From assembly GCA_021464245.1 (NCBI GenBank), contig JADCRB010000040.1:4804273-4868272 (forward strand): a stretch of DNA of 64,000 bases, given 5' to 3'. Made by a program: the position numbers and the translations under genes. The notes under the pieces were generated by a model. The model did no database searches and had not been told where the DNA came from. It saw nothing but the letters and a program-made list of their open reading frames with translations. This DNA is from Carallia brachiata. Its lineage: Eukaryota; Streptophyta; Magnoliopsida; Malpighiales; Rhizophoraceae. Below, in pieces: positions 34,900-46,424 of the stretch (within the stretch, counting starts at the first letter, position 1; every line of letters starts with the position of its first letter).

Positions 34900-35873
34900 G
34901 GGGCCGTTTGGTTTAAGAATTGGAATCGGAATCGAAATTAGAATCAGAATCAAGTGAAATTGAAAACAGAATAATTTTTTTATGACATATTTGGTTTATT
35001 TAGGAATCAAAATCAAAACTTTTTGTAGTCGTTTATTTTTAGTTTAGAATCAAAATCAAAATCAAATATATAATTATATTTATTTCACTAAAAATAAATA
35101 ACCAATAAATACAAAAAATAAAAAAATTATGAATATCAAAATAAAAATTAAAAATACTAAAATATTGTAACATAATTTCAAATTAAAAATATTAAATAAC
35201 GATAATAATAAAAATAATAAAAATAAAAATAATAATAATAATTTATTATCATTATAATTATTATTATTATCATTATTATTTATTTCACAATAACAATCAT
35301 AAATATAAAATCCAAAATTAAAAAATAACATAAATTTTTGTTAATAATGATAACAAAGAAGAAGTATGAATAATATTGTTATACCAAAATGATATTGTAG
35401 ATATTATAAAATAAGTCATTATTAATAAATAAATTATTATTAAAACTATGAAATTTTTATGCAAATAATTTTATTATTTATGGTTATTATTAATATTATG
35501 AAAATATAGATAATATTATTATCATTTATAATGTAATTATTATCTTAATTTTTGAAATATTTAATTTTATTATAATATAAAAATATTTATTGTCATTATC
35601 ATTATCATTAATTATTATTATTATTATTATTATTATTTATGAGATTTATTTGTAATATTTTATTATAAAATAATTTACAAAGTGTGAGAGAAGATGAGAG
35701 AATGAGAATGATTAACTACCTAAAGGTGGGAATGGTGATCCCTATAGATAGGGGAATCTTATTCCCAAAAATAAGGAAATGAAAATGAGATTTTTTCTTA
35801 CCAAATATTAAGAATGGGAATCACTCATTCCCATTCTTATTCCCAAACAAAAAAAAGCCAACCAAACACCCCC
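34900..35873. mobile_element. Tourist-like (PIF/Harbinger) element with TTA target duplication
   Basis: The ends GGGGCCGTTTGGTT and, inverted, GGGGGTGTTTGGTT differ at two of 14 positions, and TTA flanks both sides (34897-34899 and 35874-35876). A TTA/TAA target duplication and a G-rich TGTTTGG end are hallmarks of PIF/Harbinger-derived Tourist MITEs. Subterminal motifs also pair ('gaattggaatcggaatc' against 'ggtgaatgggaatga'-type sequence). At 974 bp it is longer than most MITEs; the interior is almost pure A/T with (ATT)n/(AAT)n tracts and encodes nothing. Confidence 0.7.
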
Positions 35874-35879
35874 TTAAAT

Positions 35880-36684
35880 TATACAATCTTGTAAGTTTGA
35901 AATTTTGCAATTCTTAAGTTATTTAAATTCTTTCAATTGAAAAGGGTAAACAAAAAAAAAAACTAATTAAAAGCCAACACATTTTTTAAAAAAATTTAAT
36001 CATGATAACACAAAAGAGTCAGAAACCAACTCAATAACATTCTTCATAATTTATTTTTTAAATTCAAATAAATTATCTACCGCCATCATGAATTGAGATT
36101 CAAAATTCCAGCTTGATGAACGAAATTTTAGATCTTATGAATTTTATAAGAATAATGCTAAATATTCTGACTCGACTTTGTTTCAATTCCACTAAAACGA
36201 TAAGGTTGATAGGTGATTTACTGATATCTTATCATTTATGACTACTAATCAGTTTATTATCACTTATTACGCGTCAATATGTAGGACTAAATCCGCCTAC
36301 CTATCATTCATTCTTTTATGATTCTACCTTAATCATCTAAAATAACATAAAATTGTTACACATCAAAACTTACAGGAATATGTTAAAAATAATAGTGTAA
36401 AATAACAGAAAACTGATGTAAATAAAAATAAATAAGGATATAAAATATCTAATACCTGTTAAACATTGTCCTTAAAGAGAATTTTCGCTCCTATTATCGA
36501 ATTGATACGGTGCAGCAGATCACAGCGATTATTGTCTTAAAGTAGAATAGAACTTTTTACTAACGTATACTTCAAATAGTAAAGAGATAGAAACAACTCT
36601 AATCTTGACCATCTCAGTAAATCCAATGAGAGAAGTATATGGAAGAAGAAGAATACAGAAGAAATGGATATATCTTAAAAAAGA

Positions 36685-36723
<39 letters not shown>

Positions 36724-38100
36724 TTCAGGCTTCCAAATTCATAAAAATGAGTAATCGTCGTAAAGGTAAATAATGAGGAGAATAATAATGATTAATAACT
36801 GTAACAATTTGTTCTTCAACAGTCAAAAATTTCTAGTCAAAAAATAATTAATTTGATTGAAATGTGTGAATAGTCTCAAAAGATTAAACTCAGGGGTTGA
36901 CTAACCAAGGTTGGGTCCACCGTGTAGGGTCGTCTAAATCCGCTCACATTAAATCTGAGTTTAGGTTGCGCAATAACTCTTATAAATCTTTTATTTTGTA
37001 AAGTATATGAGAAAAATATGGGTTTATAAATAAATAAAATTTAACTTTTCTTTTTATGTGAGATTCTAATATCTTCCTATACACTCTTATTAAATAATAC
37101 TTAACTTTTCTTTTTCATATAAAATTTAAAATTTTTAAAATATACTCTTATGTTCCAGATGTTAGGTGGGCAGAATTTTTTCGCCCGATTATGTTCCCAT
37201 TCCTTTTCTTTATTACAAAAACTAAACTATAAGTAGTAAAATTTTTTTTTTTTTTTTTTTTGGTTTAGGGAGCCAGGTAAGTTCCGCCCCCTTTGTCGGC
37301 CGGTTAATTTTTTGTCAACTTTAAATTTCTCCACATTAATTCCGGAGAAATGATAGCCGAAAAAGAATTACGCATCTCAGCTATGGAAAGAGTGTCATCC
37401 TTTTAAGATCTATCTTTTCTTTTCTACCTCAAAAAGTCATATTAAATTATAAACTATATTACAAAATATTTTTTTCCCCATAAATTCATGCCCTCTCTTT
37501 AAAATAGAAATCTAATTTCTAATTGGTTAAGTATCCCTTCAAGATCAATGGGCTCATCATGAATAGTAGCACCAAAGCACTAATTAAAGAATGATCCTTT
37601 TTTCCTCATTGCTCGTGCATGCCCTTCCACAAGTGAATCGTCCAATCGTTTTTCTCCTTTGTTTTTCCCCCGGGAAGTAGTACGGAAGCATAATCCAGCA
37701 GCAACGATATAAATAATCAAAGCTAGACCAAATAAAAAGTATACTTAGTAACTTGTATTGTTCCACTTCTAATAGCAAGGATATAAATAACCATTTTCCA
37801 GTTTTCTCTGGAGCACATCTTTGAAGACATCTTGCCAATTTGTACGATTTCCCATATCCCTCGTACCACCAAGCAGAAGGTGAGTTAATTCTAAAATGAA
37901 TGGAGTTTTTGTAGTCTAACTTGTACGGATACTATATTTTCCTTTCGTTTGAACTTGTAAATCCTGCAAAGAATTTTTCAATTGAATGGAGCTCTTTTCC
38001 TATTTATTTATTTATTTATTTTAATAAAACCTTCATCTTTGCCGACTACATGTATATTAATCGAACCCCTTTTGTCCCTTTGCTGATTGTAGGGGCATAC
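35880..38100. other. Intergenic DNA and presumed IPT promoter
   Basis: A/T-rich sequence with a (TA)n microsatellite at about 36689-36721 and a T tract at 37243-37261. The last 500 bp before the IPT start should contain its promoter; a GTATATTAAT motif at about 38051 is the nearest TATA-like signal, but no transcription start can be fixed. Confidence 0.4.
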
Positions 38101-38111
38101 AGAGGCTCATC

Positions 38112-39071
38112 ATGAAATTGTGCATGTCTATGTGTCAACAATCATGTCATGTGCTCAATGTTCCTGGCGGTACGCTCAAAATGGATATATTAAGCAAGAA
38201 GGCTTTGATCGTAATGGGAGCAACCGGAACGGGCAAGTCCCGACTCTCCGTCGACATTGCGACCCGATTCCCGGCAGAAATCATTAACTCAGACAAAATG
38301 CAAGTTTACAAAGGACTGGACATAGTCACCAACAAGATTACTGAAGAAGAAAAGTCCGGGGTCCCTCACCATTTGCTAGGTGTAATTAACTCTAACTCTA
38401 ATGCGGATTTCACTGCCACAAATTTTCGTGAATTGGCTTCCCTAGCCGTTGAATCAATTTCGACTCGCGGTTTGCTTCCAGTCATCGTTGGAGGTTCCAA
38501 TTCGTACATTGAGGCCTTGGTGGACGACGAAGATTTTAGATTCCGATCAAAGTATGATTGTTGCTTTCTTTGGGTGGACGTATCAATGCCTGTGCTACAC
38601 AGGTTTGTATCCAAACGAGTGGATCAAATGGTTAGTAGAGGAATGGTTGATGAAGTTAGGAATATCTTTGACCCGAATGCAGATTATTCCATTGGGATCA
38701 GAAGGTCAATTGGAGTCCCGGAGTTGGACAGGTACTTAAGAGCAGAATCAAATTCGGACGAAGAAAATTGTGCTAGACTGCTCCGGGAAGCAGTGCGGGA
38801 CATCAAAAACAACACTTGCAAGTTAACTCGTCGGCAGTTGGAGAAAATTCATCGGCTTAGAAACATTAAGGGGTGGAACATTCATCGGATTGATGCCACT
38901 GAAGTTTTCTGTAAGCGTGGCGAGGAAGCCGACAAGGCATGGCAAGAGCTTGTGGTCCGACCAAGCACTGCCATTGTGGGGCAGTTCCTTTATGGTAATG
39001 TCATTGCTAATAAGGTCCCTGCAGCTGCTGTGGCAACACTCAAAAGTTGCATCGCTCAATGCCTTACATGA
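38112..39071 (+). CDS. IPT5: Adenylate isopentenyltransferase (cytokinin synthesis), IPT5-like
   Basis: Intronless, 319 aa, from ATG 38112 (MKLCMSMC) to TGA 39069-39071. The enzyme transfers the isopentenyl group of DMAPP to ATP/ADP, the first committed step of isopentenyladenine-type cytokinin synthesis; most family members of this type are plastidic. The P-loop GATGTGKS is at residues 36-43, followed by AEIINSDKMQVYKGLDIVTN and VPHHLLG, and IVGGSNSYIEALV and YDCCFLWVDVSMPVLHRFVS in the middle; all are family signatures. SIGIRRSIGVPELDRYLR and the late RGEEADKAWQELV favour the IPT5 branch over IPT3. The two upstream Met codons and the Cys-rich N-terminus fit a short transit peptide. Absence of introns is normal for the ATP/ADP type and separates it from tRNA-type IPT2/IPT9. 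Orthology to IPT5 versus IPT1 needs a tree. Confidence 0.93.
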   Translation: MKLCMSMCQQSCHVLNVPGGTLKMDILSKKALIVMGATGTGKSRLSVDIATRFPAEIINSDKMQVYKGLDIVTNKITEEEKSGVPHHLLGVINSNSNADFTATNFRELASLAVESISTRGLLPVIVGGSNSYIEALVDDEDFRFRSKYDCCFLWVDVSMPVLHRFVSKRVDQMVSRGMVDEVRNIFDPNADYSIGIRRSIGVPELDRYLRAESNSDEENCARLLREAVRDIKNNTCKLTRRQLEKIHRLRNIKGWNIHRIDATEVFCKRGEEADKAWQELVVRPSTAIVGQFLYGNVIANKVPAAAVATLKSCIAQCLT

Positions 39072-41130
39072 CAACAAAATTACGCAGACATAGAAGTGTG
39101 CATGTAAAGAGATGCAGAGTTACTTGTATGCACATTGTTCATAATTTATTACACATAGGCCTATGTACAATAAATTAAATTACTAATAATGTGAACAAAA
39201 TATAACTCTATTTTTATATATATTGCCATTTTTGCGTCTACTTAACATTACTTCATATTTAATAAGTTTTACCGCTTAATGTGCATGGGTCAACAAAATC
39301 ACCAAGTTTTTATTATCTAATTCTTGTCACCCTTTTTTTTTTTTTGAGCATTAATTTTTTTTTTAGCATTAATTGTTGTCATCTGATTTGAGCCTTTTAT
39401 CAAACAAGCAAATTAATAGAACTCCCTTTTGCTTTTGTCTGCATTAATATTTGTTTGGTGAAATTAGCTCACGGCTGCAATCCACCCCAACGTACTCGGA
39501 GCTTTCTCCGTACAGAAAATGCGTTAGATTTCCGTACACTGATTCGTGGGCCCCTAAATTGTTTTGTTGATACATTGTCAATCAAATCAATCGAATGTTA
39601 ATGCAATGCGCCTTCAACCATTTATCTTTCATGATTCTCTATTACTTGTATTTTAGAATCATCCACCTTAACGATAAAGATCAAGTTTCTTTTTATCTTT
39701 TTATTTTAGCATTCTCACAAATTTAGCACGGCCTTGGTCACCAAGTCGACCGATTATGATTCTTAGCATGTTACTTTGACAATAAAAGAGAACTTTCTAA
39801 TTGCTTCAATTTTTTTGATAAGTATAAATCTATAAAATACAATTCTTTTTAACATAGTTATACTCTTATACTTTCTTATTTTTTTTTTTTTAAAAAAACA
39901 GAGAGAGAGAGAGAGAGAGAATTGATGTGTCATTGATTTATTTGTGCAGAAGTTTTTTTTTTTGGCCTGAACACAATAGCCTTTTCTACAATGCATTATA
40001 ACCAACAATAATGATAAAGAGTTACATTTTTCTTTTACACTTATTCCACACAAGAGTTATTTTAGAGAGCTTCATCTACAAAAATAACCTCATGTAGATT
40101 AGTAAGCAAAAGGGAAGAGACAGAAAGTTGGTTTACGGCCAGCATTTTGTTAGTCCTTCATCGCGTGGAATCGTTGTCATTCTCAGGTCAGTCGATTCCA
40201 GGAATATAAAATGGTATCTCAATACGCGTAAACGGCGTGGAATGAAATGCTTTGGGAATTAGAACCTATTTGAAAAGTTAGAAATTCAAGATATAAAGAA
40301 GAGTGGCACTTTCTTTGGCAACTTACAGCCAGGCCCTTTCAAATAAGAAGAAAAAGGCATTGCCAATTTGCATATGTAGATAGATTCTGCACCTCCACAG
40401 ACACAAATAAAGAGAGAGAGAGAGATATATATATATATATATAATTTGGGGAAGTTCCAAAGGAGCAAAGAATCAGAAATGTATGATAAATAAGTTCTGA
40501 AGAGGATCTGGAATAAAAATTTTTGTTAATGGTCACCATCAAAAGTGTTTTAAGATTAAGATAATCTATGTGTAACTGGGGCTTTTTTTTTGTCCTGTTG
40601 AATGGACTAGCAAAAAGATATTCTCTCATCTAGATGTAAAGTGGGAATATGGCCACACTGAAATATAAATCAGAGCAACATGTGAAAAAGAAATTAGCTG
40701 AAATGAATTGGAAGATAATGTTCAATATATATGAGTATTTGATTACAGTCTGTTCAAATATCTAAAGGATCTATCGTGGGGACTGATCCTTCTTTATGCC
40801 ACACCTGTGGATGTTCTGTACTCACTTTTAAGCATTGACCTTCAATCTATCTCTGAAAATTGAAAAAGTCCCTAGGCGACCATTTACGGCCTTTCATGAG
40901 TGAATCCAAGTTGTAAATTAAAATTTCAGCATCAAAATTCCAGAGATTTTGGGTAGCACGTCTCAAATTTTGCTGAGCATGAACTGGGAAATTAAACCAT
41001 TCTATTCATCTAATGACAATGATTGGATAGTGTTCTTGAATGCTAGGAGATACAATTTTCAGTTGCACATATAAGGAGACACCGTGAAGAAAAAACATTA
41101 ATGCATTGCATATATATAAGTAGGAAACGG
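39072..41130. other. Intergenic DNA, no gene seen
   Basis: It holds the 3' UTR of the IPT gene and A/T-rich sequence. A (GA)n tract at about 39899-39920 and a (GA)n(TA)n tract at 40410-40443 are microsatellites. No coding signal; the last few hundred bases are probably the 3' UTR of the minus-strand LTP-like gene. Confidence 0.4.
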
Positions 41131-41138
41131 GTTGTGAA

Positions 41139-41537
41139 TCATAGTTTTTTTCCACCGCATGGATAGGTGACTCTGCAGGAGCTACCAACAATGACTGTGT
41201 AACTATGCACGCGTTTTTGAAGGAACGGTGGAAGGTGAACTAGCTGCTCGCAGACGCATTCAATATCCACATCGTGCAGCCACCGGCAACAGTTTTCCTG
41301 CACAGAACTTCCATGCTCATGTCCGTGATCGTGGTTGGTTGGGAAGAGATTGGCAGAGGGCAGAGAAGGAGCTGCATATAGGGGCACCTTCGCGCAGGCA
41401 TAGTTCACCAGTGCAATCTGAGAGAGGCATAGTGGATGCGGATCATGAGGTGGCCTCAGTTGCTCGCAATTAGCACCTGGCACAACTAAGAAGAAAACTG
41501 CAAAAATTGTGAATCTAATAACATTGATTTTCTCCAT
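41139..41537 (-). CDS. Secreted eight-cysteine LTP/2S-albumin-fold protein with His-rich loop (paralogue 1)
   Basis: Single exon, 132 aa from ATG 41537. A signal peptide (VIRFTIFAVFFLVVPGANC) precedes a mature protein with the eight-cysteine pattern C..C..CC..CxC..C..C: LCLSQIALVNYAC, ENCCRWL, IECVCEQL, SSCRVTYPC. This is the plant LTP/trypsin-alpha-amylase inhibitor/2S albumin superfamily. Between Cys2 and the CC pair is a loop with NHDHGHEHG. The nearby gene at 43524-43973 is a clear paralogue (shared CCRWL, ECVC, LPPFL). An in-frame ATG six codons upstream (41555) is an alternative start but would put polar residues before the hydrophobic core. The ligand is unknown; the histidines could bind Zn, Cu or Ni, which is inference. 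Confidence 0.8.
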   Translation of the reverse strand: MEKINVIRFTIFAVFFLVVPGANCEQLRPPHDPHPLCLSQIALVNYACAKVPLYAAPSLPSANLFPTNHDHGHEHGSSVQENCCRWLHDVDIECVCEQLVHLPPFLQKRVHSYTVIVGSSCRVTYPCGGKKL

Positions 41538-41639
41538 TTGATGAGCTGTGAACATTGCATTGATCTCTACTTGCAAAATATGCCACAATATGAATAGTTC
41601 AATAGCCCTTTTACCATCTGATTCGGTGCTAGTTTTGCT

Positions 41640-41655
41640 TAACTATATATACATC
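41640..41655 (-). promoter_or_regulatory. TATA box of LTP-like paralogue 1
   Basis: On the minus strand the sequence GATGTATATATAGTTAAG contains a good TATATATA box about 105 bp upstream of the ATG, leaving room for a leader of about 70 nt. Confidence 0.5.
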
Positions 41656-41699
41656 TAGTGGGGTGATCATGTTCTTCTCGTTTCCGTATAGTTAAGTCA

Positions 41700-43050
41700 T
41701 AGACAATTCTTGAAAAGATAAACAAAGATAAGAGAGGTGATCAACAGTGTGAAGCTATTTCTAGTTGACATTGAGAAAGAATGCAGATTCTGAATTGTTG
41801 AGGGTGTGGCATTCGTTTCCTATGACAACTAATTTAGGTGACTTGCCGATGGAAATTCCTAATGGGAATATTGGGATCTACCAAACTTGCTCCCATGAAG
41901 CTTGCTGTGGATGCTGCAAACGTTAACAGAAAATGGGCCAAATCCCTTAGATCTTAATGTCTATGTAAAAAGACTGATAATATTATGACCAGCTCCCCGT
42001 TCAGGGCCAGCAATTTTTGTCTGTGCTACTGTCTTCTGTCCTGGGCTGGACAATACTTCTCTTTTGTTTGAAATTTCCTCTCGTGTGCATTGTCAATACA
42101 GGATTTCATTGAGCAATTAATTAACATTCACGATTCATGCAAGAAATCATCATAAAAAATGATGCTTTAACTTCCATATCACTTCCTGAGGATGATGAAG
42201 CTTAAAATTAAAAGGGTTGCACGACTAGTCACACAGTCTGGAAGGACATTAGGAAGCTAGTCGCAGAACAAAATGGTCAAGGAGTAGGTTCTCCTTAATT
42301 TCCAATGCTGTTCATCCTTGCCAATGCACGACCATTTTCCAGAACCAATGTCCCCATCCTGGTTTATGAAATAGACCTCTCTATGCTAAAATCCTTTAGC
42401 ATTATATTTTGTTCCTTTTGGTAGCAAAAAGCACAACGGAATACCACGGTTCTTTTCTTTGCTATTTTGCTCAAGCAATCAATCCATTTAGCTAACCTAG
42501 ATAACATGTAGATCTGCGGGTGCCATGGCCATGCTTTTCACACTGCATTTGGTAAGAACTAGGAAGAATAGCTGCAACCAAAACTTGAACTGGACGAATG
42601 CAACATTAATGTCAGCTTTATAATTAAAGATCTCAGGATGGCTTGCAGATTGATCCAGGATCATGAATATGATCTTGGTTTGATTAAGGATAACCAACAT
42701 TGATTCCCATTCAAACACTCCTAATGTCATTACATTCCTTGACAGAGGAGCTTTAACAAACATCAGACAAAATCTCCTTGGAATGAATAGTAGTCTCCTC
42801 CCTGCATAAGGCTTCCTTCAACAACAATACAAGAATAACAAAGACTTAATACGGAGTCGGTTGTATGAATCTGTTCTCTTCATTCCTTCCATTTAAATTG
42901 AATTTATTTGCAATTTTCAGAAAAGTGCAGCTTTGGCATTTTTTGCTGTTTCCAACTTGATGAGAGGGATCGACAAAGAAGAAATTAAAAACTGAGAAGC
43001 CTCTTGATTGTTTTGCACGGAACATATAAAAGAAGAATAATGCTTTCTCT
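41700..43050. other. Spacer between the LTP-like paralogues, no gene seen
   Basis: Balanced to A/T-rich sequence with no supported exon. A minus-strand open stretch at 42497-42763 has no start context, signal peptide or family motif. Confidence 0.4.
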
Positions 43051-43051
43051 G

Positions 43052-43243
43052 TCAGTTAGCCCGGAGGACTTTATTTAGTTTTGCTTTTAAACCATATGTT
43101 TGAGAACGACATTCATAGTTAAGCCAATGTAAAGGAATTCCTTCTTCCCTGCTTGCCTCTATCTTTGCCTGACCTATGCAATTGTTAGAACATCCAGAAA
43201 AACAGAAGATTGCATGAAAGAAGAAAACTGTAAATGCTCCCAT
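43052..43243 (-). CDS. Hypothetical small secreted peptide, low support
   Basis: An ATG at 43243 opens 63 codons. The first 22 residues look like a signal peptide (MGAFTVFFFHAIFCFSGC), followed by a short basic region with a CRSQTYGLKAKL segment. I do not recognise a family. It lies downstream of LTP-like paralogue 2 on the same strand. It could be a chance open frame or a leftover exon; an AG dinucleotide (GCATAG|GTCAGG) inside the frame would also serve as a splice acceptor. Confidence 0.2.
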   Translation of the reverse strand: MGAFTVFFFHAIFCFSGCSNNCIGQAKIEASREEGIPLHWLNYECRSQTYGLKAKLNKVLRAN

Positions 43244-43523
43244 AGAAATTGATGTTATCTACTCTCACTAAGAGTCATAAATCAAATTTGCCCCTTATAA
43301 GGTTTACATTCTGGGATGATCCAAGGACCTCAGCACCATTTAGCATGGCAGCTAGATATACAAGCTCCAACGAGCAATTGCAAAGTAAGTATTCTGGGCC
43401 TTACACGCTACAGCTTTTTGTGGGTTTTTTAGGGACAGTAGAAATGAAAAGAAAAAATACTTATGATCACAATAGTTATTAGAGGTGGATTACTATATAT
43501 GTGGTCAACCGAAGGAAGCACAT

Positions 43524-43973
43524 TTATGGAATTAGTCGCCCATTACAGGAGAAAGTAACATTGCAGGCCTCATCAACCAAGATAGAGTACTCATGTGCAG
43601 GCCTTGAGAGGAAAGGAGGCAGACGGATTAGTAAGTCACAGACACACTCATCATCCAGTTCTTTCAGCCATCGACAACAATTCTCTTCGGCCGGTGTTTC
43701 GTGGTAATGGTGACCACCATGTCCATGCCTATGCCCGTGCCTGTGCCTGCCTGGTGGAGCAGGCGGAGCGGGCGGGGCAGGTGGGGCTGGCGGGGAGGGA
43801 GGGGGCAGTGCTGTGTATGGCAGTGCTGCACATGCATAGCTCACTAGAGAAAACTGGGCAGCGCATAGTGGGCGTTGCGGTGGATTTGGGTCTTGTGCAG
43901 CACCTGTCTTTTGCTGGAGCAATAAGAAAATAGCTGCAGGAACCAATACTGCAAGTATCCGAGTTCTCACCAT
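43524..43973 (-). CDS. Secreted eight-cysteine protein with Pro-rich and His-rich loop (paralogue 2)
   Basis: Single exon, 149 aa, ATG at 43973. Signal peptide RILAVLVPAAIFLLLQQKTG, then PLCAAQFSLVSYAC, a loop, ENCCRWLKELDDECVCDLL, RLPPFLSRPAHEYSILV, EACNVTFSC: the eight-cysteine LTP/2S albumin pattern. The loop between Cys2 and CC is much expanded: a Pro-rich repeat (PPAP)n is followed by HRHGHRHGHGGHHYH. Nearly every residue of that stretch is His, Gly, Arg or Tyr. Proline tracts suggest an extended arm and possible hydroxyproline glycosylation in the wall. Shared residues with paralogue 1 at both ends of the loop show that the loop is the fast-evolving part. Function is unknown. Confidence 0.85.
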   Translation of the reverse strand: MVRTRILAVLVPAAIFLLLQQKTGAAQDPNPPQRPLCAAQFSLVSYACAALPYTALPPPSPPAPPAPPAPPAPPGRHRHGHRHGHGGHHYHETPAEENCCRWLKELDDECVCDLLIRLPPFLSRPAHEYSILVDEACNVTFSCNGRLIP

Positions 43974-44065
43974 CTCAGCTATTTTTGTCTTCTAGCAGGA
44001 TATGCGCTCGACAATGTTGGGGAAAGGACTGGTTTCAGCAAATCTTGAACCACTCTCTATTTCTT

Positions 44066-44074
44066 CTTATACCA
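44066..44074 (-). promoter_or_regulatory. TATA box of LTP-like paralogue 2
   Basis: Minus-strand GGTATAAGAAG lies about 95-100 bp upstream of the ATG at 43973, a spacing close to that of the TATA box of paralogue 1. Confidence 0.4.
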
Positions 44075-44079
44075 GTCCA

Positions 44080-46400
44080 CTCATGCAAAACTCGTTTTTT
44101 GTTTAATTTTATTCTTTTATTAGTACGCAACAAAGAACTCAAAAGAATAGGACAAAAGTTTGTAGGTAGTGAGCAAAAAGAAATATTTACAATGTAACGA
44201 ATTTTTAATTTTAAATAATAATGTTTTTATTTTTTATAATAAAATTTTATCATTTTATTTTTTGCTGCATAAAGTATGAACGTTGTTATTTATAGTTGAA
44301 AATTTATTATATTATAGACAATTTCTCTATCCATTTTCTCTAACCGCAAACCAGAACTGGAAAGAATAAGAAGAATAACAAAGAGAATGTGTTTGCCTTG
44401 TTAGTTTATGAATGGCTCTGAATATTGTCAATGCGACTCACTCATATTGTGTGATGCAAGGTTAGGTAACATACTGCTCTCCCAATGGAATTCTATTTAA
44501 TTTCCCATCACGAAAGTAGTACTGGTATTTATCCAACCTGATCGTTTATTAAAGAAGGAAACTAGAAGCTTATGGCTACAGCACAACCATTAATGACTGA
44601 AAAGCAAAAAATTTAGTCCAAGACCCCTACCAAATTGTATTTACATCTGCACACAAAATGATGCTACATAATGATCACAAAAAATGTGTTTTTAATACAC
44701 GAAACTCTCGTACTTTTAACTTACAATATACTAGTCTACCATTAAACTAAGATTTTGAAGTCCAGAAATTTTGACGATAGGATGTTTACTTCAGAATGTA
44801 AGCAACTCACGCCCCATATCCAATTATTTGCTGAAATGTAAAATCTGAGGCTGAAAAAGACGACCAGAGAACCGTTTTCATCCTTCCGCACCTTTCGATG
44901 ATAATTCCTTCCAAAACAGGCAGAAGAATATCAACGTAAGGAGAATCGAAACTACACTCTTTCAGATAATCTGGGTGGAGTCAATTAACCATTCAATCTC
45001 AATCCATCTACACCTTGATTCCTTGAATAATATCAAGTCACCAGCAGTCTAGGAAAAAGCCCACAATCATTTGTTAGATGTTGTCAATTTTAAAGATATC
45101 CTCAGATACACACAGTACATTCATTCTATATGATCAAAGTCCAGCACTTTAATTGGTCTACATAATTCTTCATGATTCTTTGGCCTTTGCTTTTGGTTGC
45201 CTTTGAAATTAGAAAGAGTTCTACTAAATGTCTATACTTTAATCAGTACCAAAATAACCATGCAATTACGTCTAATAATTTATTTATTTTTTTAATTTTT
45301 TTTAAATTTAGTCATTTATTTCTTATTATTTTCATCGCGCTTTAATTCTAGTTAGAGAGTCTGTATTTTTGAATCAGAAAATTGAAGATGTCTTGGTCAT
45401 CTTATTCAACATTGATCTCTCGTGCACCCTAATCCCGTAATCCGCGCTGCTCTCTTGCCCATCAGGTATATTTCCATCTTTGTCATCGGTCGTCAAGAAT
45501 TGATCTTATATGGTCTTGGTAGTAGCATAAACTTAATGTTGATTGAGCACAATCAATGCTCAGCACTCACAGATCTATTATACTATTATTACTTTTTCAT
45601 TTTATTAGGAAAAAAAATTAATGTCGGCGTAACGCCTTGATGAATTCTGACTTTTGATCAAGTTGGAATCCGCAGACCAATCATCTTCTGTCTCCTACGT
45701 ATGAACAAATCATCTATTCCATTATTTAATGTCTAATTTTCTGTGTCTGATTTCTTAAGAGGGAAGAAGAAGGGGCGTGTAATCAGTGACGTCCTTTTTT
45801 ATTTTTTTAAAAAAAATTAAGAGAACATAAAAAATAATTATAAAATAATTATAAAAAGTAGAAAAAAAATTTTAACAATTTTTTTAAAAATTAAAATTTA
45901 GAGTAATATTAAGTATATTTAAAATAATAATATATTTAAGATTCAGTTTTTAAAAAATAAATTTTTAATCATTTATTAGAAATTAAATTTATTCTTATAA
46001 CTACTATATACTAATTCTTATGTCCGTCCAATGAGACTTTTTTTTTTATTCATATCCAAAATATAGACTCATTTTTTTTAGGTTTACAAAGTATAAACTC
46101 ATTAATCAACATCCAATGTTACGTATGAAATAAAAATAAAAATATAACGAATTGTGATTAGTTTCCCATATTAAAAGTCGAAAATACCCTCGTTGAGCAT
46201 CATAATTTATTTATTTATTTATACTTTATTATTATTATTATAATAAGCCGCCTCTCCTAGGGTCAGGACGCAGGAGGATTCCTTACCTGTTTAGGCTACT
46301 CTGTCATCATCGCATCGCACCGGCTCGGTTGGATCGGATCGGATCAACGCAAAGAGTCAATCAAAAAGTAGAAGACCTTTTATTGTCCAAAGAAAACGAA
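44080..46400. other. Intergenic DNA, no gene seen
   Basis: A/T-rich with a less biased stretch at 44800-45200 that has no open frame of note. Short A/T tracts at 45790-46010. No repeat borders could be drawn. Confidence 0.4.
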
Positions 46401-46424
46401 CAGCCTTATAATTACTCCATCGAT

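Noticed and set aside
42497..42763. 88-codon minus-strand open frame between the LTP-like paralogues
   Set aside because: It has no signal peptide or cysteine pattern and does not resemble either neighbour.
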